From the NCBI RefSeq assembly GCF_030347965.1, contig NZ_JAQIBD010000001.1, positions 558,001 to 622,000 on the forward strand: a DNA stretch of 64,000 nt. The letters run 5' to 3'. Positions 37,919 to 47,078 of the stretch are shown here, piece after piece (positions within the stretch are counted from its first letter, which is position 1; every line of letters starts with the position of its first letter). The position numbers were made by a program, and so were the translations under genes. Under the pieces are notes generated by a model. That model saw only the letters and a program-made list of their open reading frames with translations, ran no database searches and was not told where the DNA came from. Origin of the DNA: Sulfurovum zhangzhouensis. GTDB lineage: Bacteria; Campylobacterota; Campylobacteria; Campylobacterales; Sulfurovaceae.

Positions 37919-37945
37919 TTCTACTTTAGCATCGATAAAATCATA
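37919..37945 (-). repeat. Degenerate copy of the dnaK 3' end
   Basis: Read on the minus strand, this segment resembles the dnaK 3' end at 38051-38076 (ATCGATGCT[A/G]AAGTAG), with the copy reading DFIDAKVE against DnaK's DVIDAEVE. It sits about 105 bases beyond the dnaK stop and looks like a decayed duplication. The gap (37781-38050) otherwise holds no gene. Confidence 0.4.
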
Positions 37946-38050
37946 CTATTGATAGGACACAGCCGAGGCAAAGCCCCGTTTGTTTTGTTGTCACTGAGAC
38001 TTCATCAGCAGAGTACTCTACGACTACTCTCATTTTACTGAAGTTTCGTC

Positions 38051-39925
38051 TTACTCTACTTCAGCATCGATAACATCGTCATCGTCTGCCTTTTTCGCAC
38101 CTTCAGCTGCACCACCCTGCTCTTTCGCATACATTGCTTCAGCTAGTTTGTGGCTCTTTTCAGTCAATGCTTTTACTTTCTCTTCGATCTGTTCTTTTGT
38201 CGCATTGTCATCTTTAAGTACTGCTTCTAGCTCTGCGATCGCAGCTTCAATGTTCGCTTTTTCAGCTGCATCGAAATTATCACCTAGATCTGCAAGAGAC
38301 TTTCTAGTCTGGTGTACCAGTGCATCTGCTTGGTTTCTAGTATCAACTACGGCTTTTCTTTTCTCATCTTCAGCTTTGTGTGCTTCAGCATCTTGAACCA
38401 TTTTTTCGATCTCTTCATCACTTAGTCCTGATGAACCTGTAATCTTGATATCTTGAGATTTACCAGTACCTTTATCTGATGCAGTTACGGTCAAGATACC
38501 GTTTGCATCGATATCGAATGTTACTTCGATCTGAGGTACACCTCTTGGTGCTGCCGGGATATCTCTAAGTTCGAACATACCAAGAGACTTGTTATCTTTA
38601 GCAAACTCACGCTCACCTTGAAGTACATGGATACTTACAGCAGGTTGGTTATCTTCAGCAGTTGAGAACACCTGAGACTTCTTCGCTGGGATCGTTGTAC
38701 CTTTTTCGATCACTTTAGTTGTTACGCCACCAAGTGTCTCAATACCAAGACTAAGCGGTGTAACATCAAGTAGAAGTACATCTTTTACATCACCTGCAAG
38801 TACACCACCCTGGATAGCTGCACCGATTGCAACTACCTCGTCAGGGTTCACAGACTTATTAAGGTCTTTACCGAAGAATTTCTTCATCTCCTCTTGTACA
38901 AGCGGTACTCTTGTAGAACCACCGACCATTACGATCTCGTTGATATCCGATTTACCAAGCCCTGCATCTTTAAGTACACCTTCCACAGTCTTGATCGTAC
39001 TTGTTACAAGATCAGAGATGAGTGACTCGAACTTCGCTCTTGTGATCTTTGTTACCAAGTGTTTAGGTCCTGTCGCATCAGCTGTAATGAACGGAAGGTT
39101 GATCTCAGTCTCAGTTGAAGATGAGAGCTCTTTTTTTGCAGTCTCTGCTGCATCTTTTACCCTTTGAAGTGCCATCACATCAGATTTGATATCGATACCA
39201 GTATCATTTTTGAACTCATTTGCTACATAATCGATGATCTTGTTATCAAAGTCATCACCACCAAGGAATGCATCACCACCTGTTGAAAGTACTTCAACAA
39301 CACCATCGCCGGTCTCTAGTGCCGTTACGTCGAATGTACCACCACCAAGGTCATATACTACGATCTGCTCAGCATTTTTCTTATCCAGACCATATGCAAG
39401 TGCTGCAGCTGTCGGCTCGTTGATAATACGTAGTACATTAAGACCCGCAATCGTACCAGCCTCTTTTGTCGCTTTTCTTTGTGCATCGTTAAAGTATGCA
39501 GGTACTGTAATAACTGCATCTGTTACAGTCTCACCAAGATAGCTTTCTGCATCCTCTTTCATCTTCATCAATACTTTTGCTGAGATCTCTTGAGGCGTAT
39601 AAGTCTTACCTGCTACCTCGATCGCACATGCACCGTTTCTATCGATAATATGGTAAGGAAGTTTGCTTTGCGCTTCTTTTGCCTTCTCTTCGCTCATCAT
39701 AAGACCCATGATTCTCTTGATCGAGTAGATCGTCTTCTCAGGGTTTGTTACTGCCTGTCTTTTTGCAGATTCACCAACAAGTACTTCACCTTTATCAGTA
39801 AAAGCCACGATAGAGGGAGTAGTATTTTTACCCTCTTTGTTTGCGATGATCTTTGCTTCACCATTTTCATACACTGCCATTGCAGAGTTAGTTGTACCTA
39901 AGTCAATTCCTAATACTTTACCCAT
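38051..39925 (-). CDS. dnaK: Chaperone DnaK (Hsp70)
   Basis: DnaK (624 aa) is the ATP-dependent Hsp70 chaperone. The nucleotide-binding domain starts [13 protein letters not shown]; the substrate-binding domain, the lid and the EEVD-like acidic tail (VIDAEVE) are all present. It follows grpE on the same strand after a 117-base gap. dnaJ is about 4 kb away on the opposite strand. Transcription is probably from the HAIR-associated promoter upstream of grpE. Confidence 0.97.
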   Translation of the reverse strand: MGKVLGIDLGTTNSAMAVYENGEAKIIANKEGKNTTPSIVAFTDKGEVLVGESAKRQAVTNPEKTIYSIKRIMGLMMSEEKAKEAQSKLPYHIIDRNGACAIEVAGKTYTPQEISAKVLMKMKEDAESYLGETVTDAVITVPAYFNDAQRKATKEAGTIAGLNVLRIINEPTAAALAYGLDKKNAEQIVVYDLGGGTFDVTALETGDGVVEVLSTGGDAFLGGDDFDNKIIDYVANEFKNDTGIDIKSDVMALQRVKDAAETAKKELSSSTETEINLPFITADATGPKHLVTKITRAKFESLISDLVTSTIKTVEGVLKDAGLGKSDINEIVMVGGSTRVPLVQEEMKKFFGKDLNKSVNPDEVVAIGAAIQGGVLAGDVKDVLLLDVTPLSLGIETLGGVTTKVIEKGTTIPAKKSQVFSTAEDNQPAVSIHVLQGEREFAKDNKSLGMFELRDIPAAPRGVPQIEVTFDIDANGILTVTASDKGTGKSQDIKITGSSGLSDEEIEKMVQDAEAHKAEDEKRKAVVDTRNQADALVHQTRKSLADLGDNFDAAEKANIEAAIAELEAVLKDDNATKEQIEEKVKALTEKSHKLAEAMYAKEQGGAAEGAKKADDDDVIDAEVE

Positions 39926-39992
39926 TTTCTCTTCCTTTTTATAATTGTTAACTTCTAAATCTTATTTACAGGTTTGCCTACGCGGCTCACTT

Positions 39993-40018
39993 GGTTCGAC
40001 ACGCTTCGGTTTCACACC
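39993..40018. repeat. Intergenic element in the grpE-dnaK gap
   Basis: The 117-base gap between grpE and dnaK contains a GC-richer segment with the core CGACACGCTTCGGTTTCA. It matches 16 of 18 bases of the core at 3290-3307 (CGAAACGCTTCGCTTTCA). It appears to be another copy of a dispersed palindromic element. Confidence 0.4.
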
Positions 40019-40042
40019 GATAAACGTGAGATTCACTCACCT

Positions 40043-40600
40043 TTATTTAGCGGTACTCACCATAGCCGGTCTAAGCACTCTATCTTTGATCGTATAGCCT
40101 TTTTGCATCACTTGTACGATCTGACCAGATTCATGTTTATCACTCTCCACTTGCATAATGGCCTGGTGAACTTCAGGATCAAACTCACTCTCGCATTCGA
40201 TCTCTTTGATATTATTCTTTTCCAAGATCTTTTTTAGTTGCTCATAAGTGAGGTTTACACCTTCTATCATCTGCACATATGTATCAGAATCATTCTCATT
40301 ATTACTGTTCATTGCAGCAAGAGCATTCTCAAAAGAATCCATTACGGAAAGAATATCTTTTGCAAAGCTCTCATTGGCATAAGATACAGCGTTGTTCTTA
40401 TCTTTCTCCAAACGCTTTTTGGAGTTTTCAAAGTCCGCATGAGCACGTAGATACTTATCTTTCCACTCTGCAGCTTCAGCTTGTGCAGCTTCCAAAGGAT
40501 CAACAGTGCCTTCTTCTGCTTCTTCTGTAGCCTGAGTTTCAGATGAAGCCATTCCTTCTGTCATCTGATCTTCAAGAGTCTCTTTCTCTTCTTGAGCCAT
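40043..40600 (-). CDS. grpE: Nucleotide exchange factor GrpE
   Basis: GrpE (185 aa) exchanges ADP from DnaK. An N-terminal acidic coiled coil leads to the dimer helix (WKDKYLRAHADFENSKKRLEKDK) and the beta-wing with GYTIKDRVLRPAMV. The frame is open to 40684, but AGGAGG eight bases before the ATG at 40600 fixes the start there. It is the first gene of grpE-dnaK; hrcA, commonly upstream in this phylum, is absent. Confidence 0.95.
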   Translation of the reverse strand: MAQEEKETLEDQMTEGMASSETQATEEAEEGTVDPLEAAQAEAAEWKDKYLRAHADFENSKKRLEKDKNNAVSYANESFAKDILSVMDSFENALAAMNSNNENDSDTYVQMIEGVNLTYEQLKKILEKNNIKEIECESEFDPEVHQAIMQVESDKHESGQIVQVMQKGYTIKDRVLRPAMVSTAK

Positions 40601-40654
40601 AGACAACCTCCTGTTTCTTAATTCATTATACATCTTTTTATGATGCTTGAAATT

Positions 40655-40684
40655 ATTATACAACATTGAGTCATATTTTGTCAA
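40655..40684 (-). promoter_or_regulatory. Strong sigma-70 promoter of grpE-dnaK
   Basis: On the minus strand a consensus TTGACA (40684-40679) is followed, after 18 bases, by a consensus TATAAT (40660-40655). It lies about 55-85 bases before the grpE ATG. Confidence 0.75.
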
Positions 40685-40691
40685 GTATAAT

Positions 40692-40711
40692 ATGAGTCAA
40701 ACTGACTCAAC
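40692..40711 (-). promoter_or_regulatory. HAIR-like HspR operator
   Basis: Read toward grpE the site is TTGAGT-N7-ACTCAT, close to the HAIR consensus CTTGAGT-N7-ACTCAAG bound by HspR, and it sits directly upstream of the -35 box. Further GACTCA/TGAGTC half-sites occur at about 40666-40672 (inside the spacer) and 40718-40722. HspR itself is not in the window. Confidence 0.6.
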
Positions 40712-40849
40712 TAAATATGAGTCCCTCTAACTAACTTAAATGCTGATACTATTGGACCTATAGTAAACAATGTAAAGCCTAAGCTATAAGTGTAGTATTT
40801 GAGTAATAATGGATGTTAAATGATTAGTAAATGGTAAAAAATGTGAGGT

Positions 40850-40873
40850 AAACCATCTCAAAAGAGATGGTTT
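40850..40873 (-). terminator. rpsO terminator
   Basis: A perfect 10-bp stem (AAACCATCTC/GAGATGGTTT) with a four-base loop, about 20 bases after the rpsO stop, followed on the minus strand by a T-rich tail. Confidence 0.7.
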
Positions 40874-40893
40874 GTAGTTTGCAGTGGAAATGC

Positions 40894-41163
40894 TTAGTTT
40901 CTGATACCAAGCTCAGCTTTGATCGCTGTCCATCTTGTAAGATCTGTATTCTTAAGGTATCTCATAAGTCTTCTTCTTTGTCCTACTAGTTTAAGTAGAC
41001 CAAGTCTTGAAGAGTGATCTTTTTTATTTGTTTTAAGGTGTTCAGTTAAATATACAATTCTCTCTGTAAGAAGAGCTACTTGTACTTCTGTAGAACCTGT
41101 ATCGTTTTCGCCTCTAGCGTATTTTGCAATAATCTCTGCTTTTTTCGCCTGATCCAAAGCCAT
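40894..41163 (-). CDS. rpsO: 30S ribosomal protein S15
   Basis: S15 (89 aa) binds 16S rRNA in the platform. The sequence is canonical: [23 protein letters not shown] near the start, [27 protein letters not shown] in the middle. Length is standard. AGGAGG precedes the ATG. Confidence 0.98.
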   Translation of the reverse strand: MALDQAKKAEIIAKYARGENDTGSTEVQVALLTERIVYLTEHLKTNKKDHSSRLGLLKLVGQRRRLMRYLKNTDLTRWTAIKAELGIRN

Positions 41164-41250
41164 GATTGACCTCCTGATTGGTATTTAATTCTTCTCAAAA
41201 TATTATTTTTGGGAACGCAATAATAGCATATAAAGCTTATTTTGGACTTA

Positions 41251-41263
41251 GAATAGATTACTC
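41251..41263 (+). promoter_or_regulatory. Operator-like palindrome 1 upstream of the Rrf2 gene
   Basis: GAATA-GAT-TACTC, flanked by TTA and TTAA, resembles the site at 41309-41321 with the same 3-base centre; the two are 58 bases apart. Confidence 0.45.
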
Positions 41264-41308
41264 TTAAATTAAAGAATAAAAAGTTATTCGTTTTTCTAAT
41301 CTAATTTA

Positions 41309-41321
41309 GAGTAATATACTC
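41309..41321 (+). promoter_or_regulatory. Operator-like palindrome 2 overlapping a TATACT -10
   Basis: A perfect 5-3-5 palindrome GAGTA-ATA-TACTC, containing a TATACT -10-like element, lies 28 bases before the Rrf2 ATG. A repressor here would block the promoter; autoregulation by the Rrf2 protein is inferred. Confidence 0.5.
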
Positions 41322-41348
41322 CTAATTATATTGAAAAGGTTTATTTTT

Positions 41349-41747
41349 ATGTTATTAACACGAGCAACTGAGTATGCGCTGCTTTCCCTGGATACGATCA
41401 GACAATCCGAAAAACCTATCGGCGCAGAGCAACTTGCTAATGAACTCTGTATCCCCAAAAGCTTTCTTGCAAAAATTCTGCAAAACCTAGCTAGAGCCGG
41501 AATTCTTGAATCAAAAAAAGGAGCGCAAGGAGGGTTTATCTTAATGAAAGAGATTGATGAAATTTCTGTACGGGAGATCATCATTGCAGCTGAAGGTAAA
41601 GCACCTGCGGTATTTGACTGTACCCAATATGCTGCAACCTGTCCTAACGGGAGTATTGGGACATGCTCTATTTCGCCTTTTTTAGCAACTTTTCAACGTA
41701 AAGTAGATGACTTTCTTGATGGTTTAATGCTTGGAGACATCATTTGA
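41349..41747 (+). CDS. Rrf2-family transcriptional regulator
   Basis: This 132-residue winged-helix regulator starts MLLTRATEYALLSL, the Rrf2 signature, with a QGGF wing. Three cysteines C91, C98 and C106 are in the position where IscR/NsrR bind an Fe-S cluster, but the spacing (x6, x7) differs from IscR. The start at 41349 has an AAAGG at good distance. Its stop overlaps the DHH gene ATG. Confidence 0.85.
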   Translation: MLLTRATEYALLSLDTIRQSEKPIGAEQLANELCIPKSFLAKILQNLARAGILESKKGAQGGFILMKEIDEISVREIIIAAEGKAPAVFDCTQYAATCPNGSIGTCSISPFLATFQRKVDDFLDGLMLGDII

Positions 41748-42805
41748 TGATGCAACAGCATATTTATCATCTGTCGCATATCGATCTTGACGGTTACGGC
41801 TGTCAGTACCTTACTACACAATGTTTTAACAAAATCGACTGTTTCAATGCCAACTATGGTCCGGAAGTTACAGCCCGCTTGGAAGAGATCGTAAAAAGGA
41901 TCGAACAGGACAAGTTCCTTCATGGAGAGGATACAGAGCGGCTGATCCTTATCACAGACCTCAACCTTACAACCAAAGAAGGAAGCTGGATCGAAAAAGA
42001 AGCGATACGCATCGGTGCAAAACTTCAACTTCTTGACCATCATGCTACAGGTGCAAATGCTGCAGAACGTTTTGCATGGTACCTGCTTGATACAAGCAGA
42101 AGTGCGACTTTGATCACTTACAACTGGTTGCAACAACACTATGGATTTGACAGTGAGAATGATCTTGCCACGATTGTACAGGCGATCAATGCAATCGATA
42201 TATGGGTTAGTGAAGATGAACTCTTTGAGTATGGGAAAGTGATGCTAGGAATGATCTCCGGGGCTAAAGAAATCAACCGTATACTGTTTCCTGCCGAAGA
42301 TAGGGGCTTCAAACTTTCTATGATCCAGGCAGCCAAGCTAATGATCCATAATACAGATGCACCAATCAAGCTTGACGATGAACTTCATCAGATCAAAAAA
42401 AGCTTTTTTCTCAAAGAGAAGAATAATACAAAAGACAACCTGGTAGCTGCATATGTAACTGCTCTTCTAACTACCGAAAAACAACGTCTGACCATCACCT
42501 ACAAAAATGCCAAAGGTATCTTGGGCTATAACATAGGAAGCGCTTCAATAATCGGTAATGCTTGTATGGTAGAAAATGATGATTATGATTTCTATATGGA
42601 TGTTAACTTCAGAGGGAACTTCTCTCTTCGAAGCAATAATAAACTGGATGTTTCAAAGATGGCTGCCGTTATTGGAAATGGAGGGGGACATCCCAATGCA
42701 GCAGGCGGAAAGATCGAAGGGTACAAAGACTCCTTTGTCTATGCAGAAGTACGTGAGTTCATACAAAATTACATCAACGAAAGAATTCAAACTATTATAG
42801 AATAG
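41744..42805 (+). CDS. DHH-family phosphoesterase (NrnA-like)
   Basis: This 353-residue protein has the DHH domain (HIDLDGYG near 10-17, LITDLNL, LLDHHATG) and the C-terminal DHHA1 domain (GGGHPNAAGG). Relatives degrade nanoRNA, pAp or cyclic dinucleotides; which applies here cannot be decided. It overlaps the Rrf2 gene by four bases (ATGA), so regulator and phosphoesterase are co-translated. Confidence 0.85.
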   Translation: MMMQQHIYHLSHIDLDGYGCQYLTTQCFNKIDCFNANYGPEVTARLEEIVKRIEQDKFLHGEDTERLILITDLNLTTKEGSWIEKEAIRIGAKLQLLDHHATGANAAERFAWYLLDTSRSATLITYNWLQQHYGFDSENDLATIVQAINAIDIWVSEDELFEYGKVMLGMISGAKEINRILFPAEDRGFKLSMIQAAKLMIHNTDAPIKLDDELHQIKKSFFLKEKNNTKDNLVAAYVTALLTTEKQRLTITYKNAKGILGYNIGSASIIGNACMVENDDYDFYMDVNFRGNFSLRSNNKLDVSKMAAVIGNGGGHPNAAGGKIEGYKDSFVYAEVREFIQNYINERIQTIIE

Positions 42806-42806
42806 C

Positions 42807-43376
42807 TTAAGTCTTCACTCTCGCTTCTAATGCTCTTGAGAGTGATAATACATCGATATTTTCAAGCTCTACGCCGGTAGGGACACCTTGGGCGATTTTA
42901 GTAAACTCAATTTCTTTACCTTGAAGCTTATCTTCAATATACAATATCATCGTATCGGTTGCAATGCTTGGAGGAAACGCAAAAATAATCTCCTCTACAC
43001 CTTCAACAGCATAAAAAAGATGTGCTTCATCCATGTCACTGACCTCTGAGACAACATAATAAACACCGTTAAATTGTCCACTCTCTTCAATGGTCAAAAT
43101 ATCTTTTGCTGACTGTACGATACAAAGCTTGGCAGTATCACGGTAAGGATCAGAACATATAGCACAAAGTTCATCTTCGCTCATATTATGGCATTTTCGG
43201 CACTTCCGGATCGTATTGACTCCGGTTTCCAGTGCATGTGCCAGCTTCATCGCACCAAATCCATCCTCCATTACTGCATGATAAGCAAGACGGATGGCTG
43301 ATTTTTTACCGATTGAAGGTAATAACTGAAATGCCTCTACAAGGTTTTCAAAGGCTTCGATCTTAGTGTGTTTCAT
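42807..43376 (-). CDS. recR: Recombination mediator RecR
   Basis: RecR (189 aa) acts with RecFO in RecA loading. It has an N-terminal HhH region (LPSIGKKSAIRLAYH), a CxxC zinc finger (CRKCHNM…CAIC), and a Toprim domain. It converges with the DHH gene and its start overlaps the Dabb gene stop by one base. Confidence 0.93.
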   Translation of the reverse strand: MKHTKIEAFENLVEAFQLLPSIGKKSAIRLAYHAVMEDGFGAMKLAHALETGVNTIRKCRKCHNMSEDELCAICSDPYRDTAKLCIVQSAKDILTIEESGQFNGVYYVVSEVSDMDEAHLFYAVEGVEEIIFAFPPSIATDTMILYIEDKLQGKEIEFTKIAQGVPTGVELENIDVLSLSRALEARVKT

Positions 43377-43669
43377 TATTCTTTCACATAATCCACAACT
43401 TTAGAGTACTCCACCACACTTTTGATAAAGTCGACTACCTTTAGATGCTCAGGATGTACAGCATACTCCTGTAATCCTTCTTTGTTTGTAAAAGTAGTCA
43501 CAATACTGAGGTCCATTGCACGCTCTTCCTCAGCAAAGTTTAATCCCACTTCCATACTGCACAGTGTTGGTACTGTTCCCATCAAGTTTTCCAACATCTG
43601 TTTTGCTTTTTCGATATTGGCTGTTTTGTGCTCTTCTTGAAATTTGAACATTACGATATGCACTACCAT
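43376..43669 (-). CDS. Dabb (stress-responsive A/B barrel) domain protein
   Basis: This 97-residue alpha+beta barrel protein starts MVVHIVMFKF and has the helix-strand pattern of the Dabb family (…KQMLENLMGTVP…MEVGLNF…). It is translationally coupled to recR. Function unknown. Confidence 0.8.
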   Translation of the reverse strand: MVVHIVMFKFQEEHKTANIEKAKQMLENLMGTVPTLCSMEVGLNFAEEERAMDLSIVTTFTNKEGLQEYAVHPEHLKVVDFIKSVVEYSKVVDYVKE

Positions 43670-43756
43670 ATTCTACCTTCACGTTTAGTTTTTGTGATTA
43701 TAACCAAATTATGGTAGAATTCGCCAAAATCTATATAGCTCTAAGGTGTAGAATAT

Positions 43757-44896
43757 ATGACAGAACTTGATTATTACGAAATACTAGAAGTGAGCAAAGA
43801 ATGTAGTGGTTCGGAGCTGAAAAAATCCTACCGTAAGCTTGCAATGAAGTATCACCCTGATCGTAATCCTGATGACAAAGAGGCTGAAGAGAAGTTCAAA
43901 GTGATCAATGAAGCCTATCAGGTGCTAAGTGACGATGAAAAAAGATCGATCTATGACCGTTATGGCAAAGCCGGACTTGAAGGCCAAGGTATGGGTGGCG
44001 GCTTCGGCAGTGCAAACATGGATGATATTATGGATATCTTTAACTCCATGTTTGGCGGAAGCAGCGGTTTTGGCGGTTTCGGAGGTTTTGGCCAAACTAG
44101 ACGAGACCCGGGACAAAAGTATGCACTGGACTTTGAAATAGAACTTCCGCTAAAGTTCAATGAAGCAATATTCGGCTGTGAAAAGAAGATAGATATTACG
44201 TATAAAGTACCGTGCGATGATTGTCAGGGTACAGGGGCAAAAGATGGAAAACTGGAAACCTGTGACTACTGTGGCGGTCAAGGCCAGGTAGTGATGCGCC
44301 AAGGACGTATGCAGTTTGCGCAAACCTGTCCAAAGTGTCACGGTGAAGGAAGAAAAGCAACTGAGAAGTGTCCAAGCTGTAGTGGGAAAGGCTATAAAAC
44401 AAAAGACGAGACTATTACGATCAATATCCCTGCAGGTGTTGACTCTGGCAACCGCCTTAGGGCACAAGGTTACGGGAATGAAGATAGACATGGTAGACGT
44501 GGAGATCTCTACCTTACATTTATCGTTGAAGAGGATGAGAACTTCATCCGTAACGGCAACGATATCTATATAGAAGTTCCGGTATTCTTCACGCAAGCAA
44601 TCTTGGGAGAGACACTCACAATCCCTACATTAGATGGAGAAACTGAGCTTGAACTAAAACAGGGTACAAAAGACAAAGAACAGTTCATCTTTGAGGGAGA
44701 AGGTGTTGCAGATGTTCATAGCGGACGTAAAGGCCGTCTGATCGCTCAAGTGAAAATGGTACTACCTAAAAAGATCAATGACGAGCAGCGTGAGCTGCTT
44801 GAAAAACTGCAGGAGAGCTACGGCGTAGAAAGTAGACCGCACAAAAGTACTTTCGAATCAGCATTCGACAGAGTTAAAAGCTGGTTTGGCAACTAG
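43757..44896 (+). CDS. dnaJ: Chaperone DnaJ (Hsp40)
   Basis: DnaJ (379 aa) stimulates DnaK ATPase. The J domain has the HPD motif (KYHPDRNP), a Gly/Phe-rich linker (about 75-120) follows, then four CxxCxGxG zinc repeats ([32 protein letters not shown]) and the C-terminal substrate domains. It is divergent from recR and separate from grpE-dnaK; an AAGGTG precedes the ATG. Confidence 0.97.
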   Translation: MTELDYYEILEVSKECSGSELKKSYRKLAMKYHPDRNPDDKEAEEKFKVINEAYQVLSDDEKRSIYDRYGKAGLEGQGMGGGFGSANMDDIMDIFNSMFGGSSGFGGFGGFGQTRRDPGQKYALDFEIELPLKFNEAIFGCEKKIDITYKVPCDDCQGTGAKDGKLETCDYCGGQGQVVMRQGRMQFAQTCPKCHGEGRKATEKCPSCSGKGYKTKDETITINIPAGVDSGNRLRAQGYGNEDRHGRRGDLYLTFIVEEDENFIRNGNDIYIEVPVFFTQAILGETLTIPTLDGETELELKQGTKDKEQFIFEGEGVADVHSGRKGRLIAQVKMVLPKKINDEQRELLEKLQESYGVESRPHKSTFESAFDRVKSWFGN

Positions 44897-44911
44897 CTTT
44901 TAGCTTTTTTT
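44876..44911 (+). terminator. dnaJ terminator
   Basis: A 7-bp stem (AAAAGCT/AGCTTTT) straddling the dnaJ stop is followed by AGC and a seven-base T run (44905-44911). Confidence 0.6.
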
Positions 44912-45589
44912 GTCTTCCAATAAAAGAGCCGGGCCTTCTCCCTGTTCTTTGAGTAGTTTCACTAACTCTTTTTTAACATTTTTATCTATCTTTTCATCCA
45001 CTACGATCTCTAACATTTTTGTGATCTTTTCGTGATGCTGCTGACTTGCCTGCATAAACTCTTCATGTCTTAAAGATTCTTCATGCATCTTGGCTTCATG
45101 GGCTTTATTCTTTTTATGTATCCATAGCAGAAAAAGTAAAATAATCAATACAAGTAACGTACTTACGATGATCACGATTTGATACAGTCTATTTTGATTG
45201 CCCTGATTAGATAGAAGCCGTTTTTCCTGAAGCAAAGTAAGTTCTTTCTCCTGAGCAAGTTTCATACCCTGCAGCTCTTTTTCATAGGCTAATTTGTTTT
45301 CCTGTAATTTGGCTGCCTCTTGTGCTTGCAGTTTTGTCTGCTCCAGCTCCAATGTTTTAAGTTGTTGAAGTTTCTCTGCTTCAATTTTAGCTAAAGTGAC
45401 CTGGTTGGCCCCGACCAGTTTTTGGAGTTCCAAAGTTTCATTCACTTCTTTGTATTTTTTCTGATCAGATGCTAAAGCCTCCTGTTTTTTCGTCGGGTCT
45501 TCCATCAGACGGGCCTTAGAAATAGTACCCTGCTCACATCCATACAACATTACCAACGCCACTGTTAGAAAAATATATCTTATTTTCAA
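44900..45589 (-). CDS. Lipoprotein with long coiled coil and membrane helix
   Basis: This 229-residue protein has an N-terminal lipobox (LYGC, Cys18), a Gln/Glu/Lys-rich coiled coil (about 45-125), a membrane helix (about 133-160), then a charged cytoplasmic helix. A lipoprotein with an internal membrane helix is unusual: it would cross the inner membrane after lipidation. No family recognised. Converges with dnaJ. Confidence 0.65.
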   Translation of the reverse strand: MKIRYIFLTVALVMLYGCEQGTISKARLMEDPTKKQEALASDQKKYKEVNETLELQKLVGANQVTLAKIEAEKLQQLKTLELEQTKLQAQEAAKLQENKLAYEKELQGMKLAQEKELTLLQEKRLLSNQGNQNRLYQIVIIVSTLLVLIILLFLLWIHKKNKAHEAKMHEESLRHEEFMQASQQHHEKITKMLEIVVDEKIDKNVKKELVKLLKEQGEGPALLLEDKKS

Positions 45590-45730
45590 ATTCTGCCTCT
45601 CTATCTCTTTTCAATATTTTAACCAATTTTTCGTTAGCACAGAAAAAAAGAACTATTTCTCTTTAAGTTTATTAGCGTTACAATGAATAAAGGATAATTT
45701 TTTTCTTTAATAATTTTGAAAGGATCTAGT

Positions 45731-46243
45731 ATGGCAAAAAAAGGTAATTCGATTATCAAAGGTATAGAGATTCATGATCTTATCACAATCCTAAACAAAG
45801 CATATGCGGATGAATGGTTAGCTTATTATCAATACTTTATCGAAGCAAAAGTGATCAAAGGCATTATGAAAGATGCTGCAATAGCTGAACTGACACAGCA
45901 TGCCACCGATGAACTAAGACATGCCAATTTGGTAGCAGACAGGATCATTCAACTTGGCGGTACACCTTTACTTAATCCACAAGATTGGTTTAAGCATACG
46001 AACTGTGGGTATGATGCACCAAATGATTTTGATGTCGTTGCCATACTCGAAGATTCTATCAAAGGTGAACAATGTGCTATCTCTGTCTACTCCCAAATTG
46101 CTGATATGACCAAAGACAAAGATATCGTTACGTATGATATCGTCTCACAGATCCTTGCAGATGAAGTAGAACATGAAGAAGATCTTCAGGCATTACATGA
46201 TGATATCTCTGATTTTGTAGAAAGCTTGCGAAGAAAACTCTAG
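45731..46243 (+). CDS. Ferritin-like / Dps-type protein
   Basis: This 170-residue four-helix protein has paired Glu/His ligands (ADEWLAYYQYF; HATDELRHA; IKGEQCA; ADEVEHEED), as in the bacterioferritin/Dps superfamily. It probably stores iron or protects DNA from peroxide. An upstream TTG at 45716 is possible, but AAAGGA six bases before the ATG at 45731 fixes the start. Confidence 0.8.
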   Translation: MAKKGNSIIKGIEIHDLITILNKAYADEWLAYYQYFIEAKVIKGIMKDAAIAELTQHATDELRHANLVADRIIQLGGTPLLNPQDWFKHTNCGYDAPNDFDVVAILEDSIKGEQCAISVYSQIADMTKDKDIVTYDIVSQILADEVEHEEDLQALHDDISDFVESLRRKL

Positions 46244-46253
46244 AGGAAAGAAA

Positions 46254-47078
46254 GTGGAGACACTTACTCTTGAGAACTTCCTCCCTGCATTCTTTTTGAC
46301 ATTGCTTGCAGGCTTAGCTACAGCATTAGGGGCACTGCTGACATTTGTCAGCAAAGCAGACAATACAAAGTTTTTATCCATTGGACTTGGTTTTTCTGCA
46401 GGAGTAATGATCTATATCTCTTTTGTAGAGATTCTTACAGCTTCTCAGAGTGCTTTTGCACATCATTATGGTACATTATCAGGAGAAGTACTAGGTCTTA
46501 TAGCCTTTTTTCTAGGGATAGGACTTACTTTTATCATTGATCAGCTTATCCCCGATCAAATCAACCCACACCATGCATTGGAATATGGTGATCGTCACGT
46601 TTCCTCAGTCAATGCACAGTTCAGTATCCTCTCTAGGGCCGGACTCTTTACAGCAATTGCCATCTCCATACATAATTTACCAGAAGGTTTTGCAACATTC
46701 GTTATGACCCTGCAGGATATGCATACAGGTGCTGCCATAGCTTTAGCTATTGCTATTCACAATATCCCTGAAGGTTTAGCCGTTGCACTTCCAATTTACT
46801 ATGCAACGAATAATAGGAAGAAAGCTTTCTTATTTGCATTAGCTTCAGGTCTTACTGAACCGATTGGAGCTGTTTTAGGCTATCTATTGATAACACCGCT
46901 GATGGGTGATCTTACATTAGGAATTACTTTTGGATTGGTTGCAGGGATCATGATCTATATCTCCTTTGATGAGCTGCTTCCATCATCCAGACGTTATGGG
47001 AATGACCATACCTCTCTCATAGGTGTAGTAGCAGGAATGTTTGTGATGGCACTCAGCCTTTTACTCTTTAAACTTTAA
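46254..47078 (+). CDS. zupT: Zinc transporter ZupT (ZIP family)
   Basis: This 274-residue inner-membrane transporter imports zinc and other divalent metals. Eight helices and the two metal-site motifs HNLPEG and HNIPEG are present, plus an N-terminal LLAGLATALGALL. The start is GTG with GAGGA before it. It lies ten bases after the ferritin-like gene, so iron/metal uptake and storage may be co-transcribed. Confidence 0.92.
   Translation: METLTLENFLPAFFLTLLAGLATALGALLTFVSKADNTKFLSIGLGFSAGVMIYISFVEILTASQSAFAHHYGTLSGEVLGLIAFFLGIGLTFIIDQLIPDQINPHHALEYGDRHVSSVNAQFSILSRAGLFTAIAISIHNLPEGFATFVMTLQDMHTGAAIALAIAIHNIPEGLAVALPIYYATNNRKKAFLFALASGLTEPIGAVLGYLLITPLMGDLTLGITFGLVAGIMIYISFDELLPSSRRYGNDHTSLIGVVAGMFVMALSLLLFKL

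Noticed and set aside
39926-40042. hrcA remnant between grpE and dnaK
   Set aside because: The gap has no open frame resembling HrcA; it contains a repeat-like element.
40601-40684. N-terminal extension of GrpE
   Set aside because: The extra 28 codons lie within the promoter-proximal leader and upstream of an AGGAGG; the family start is at 40600.
41164-41348. Small gene in the rpsO-Rrf2 gap
   Set aside because: Only operator palindromes and a -10 element are seen; no start with ribosome-binding site.
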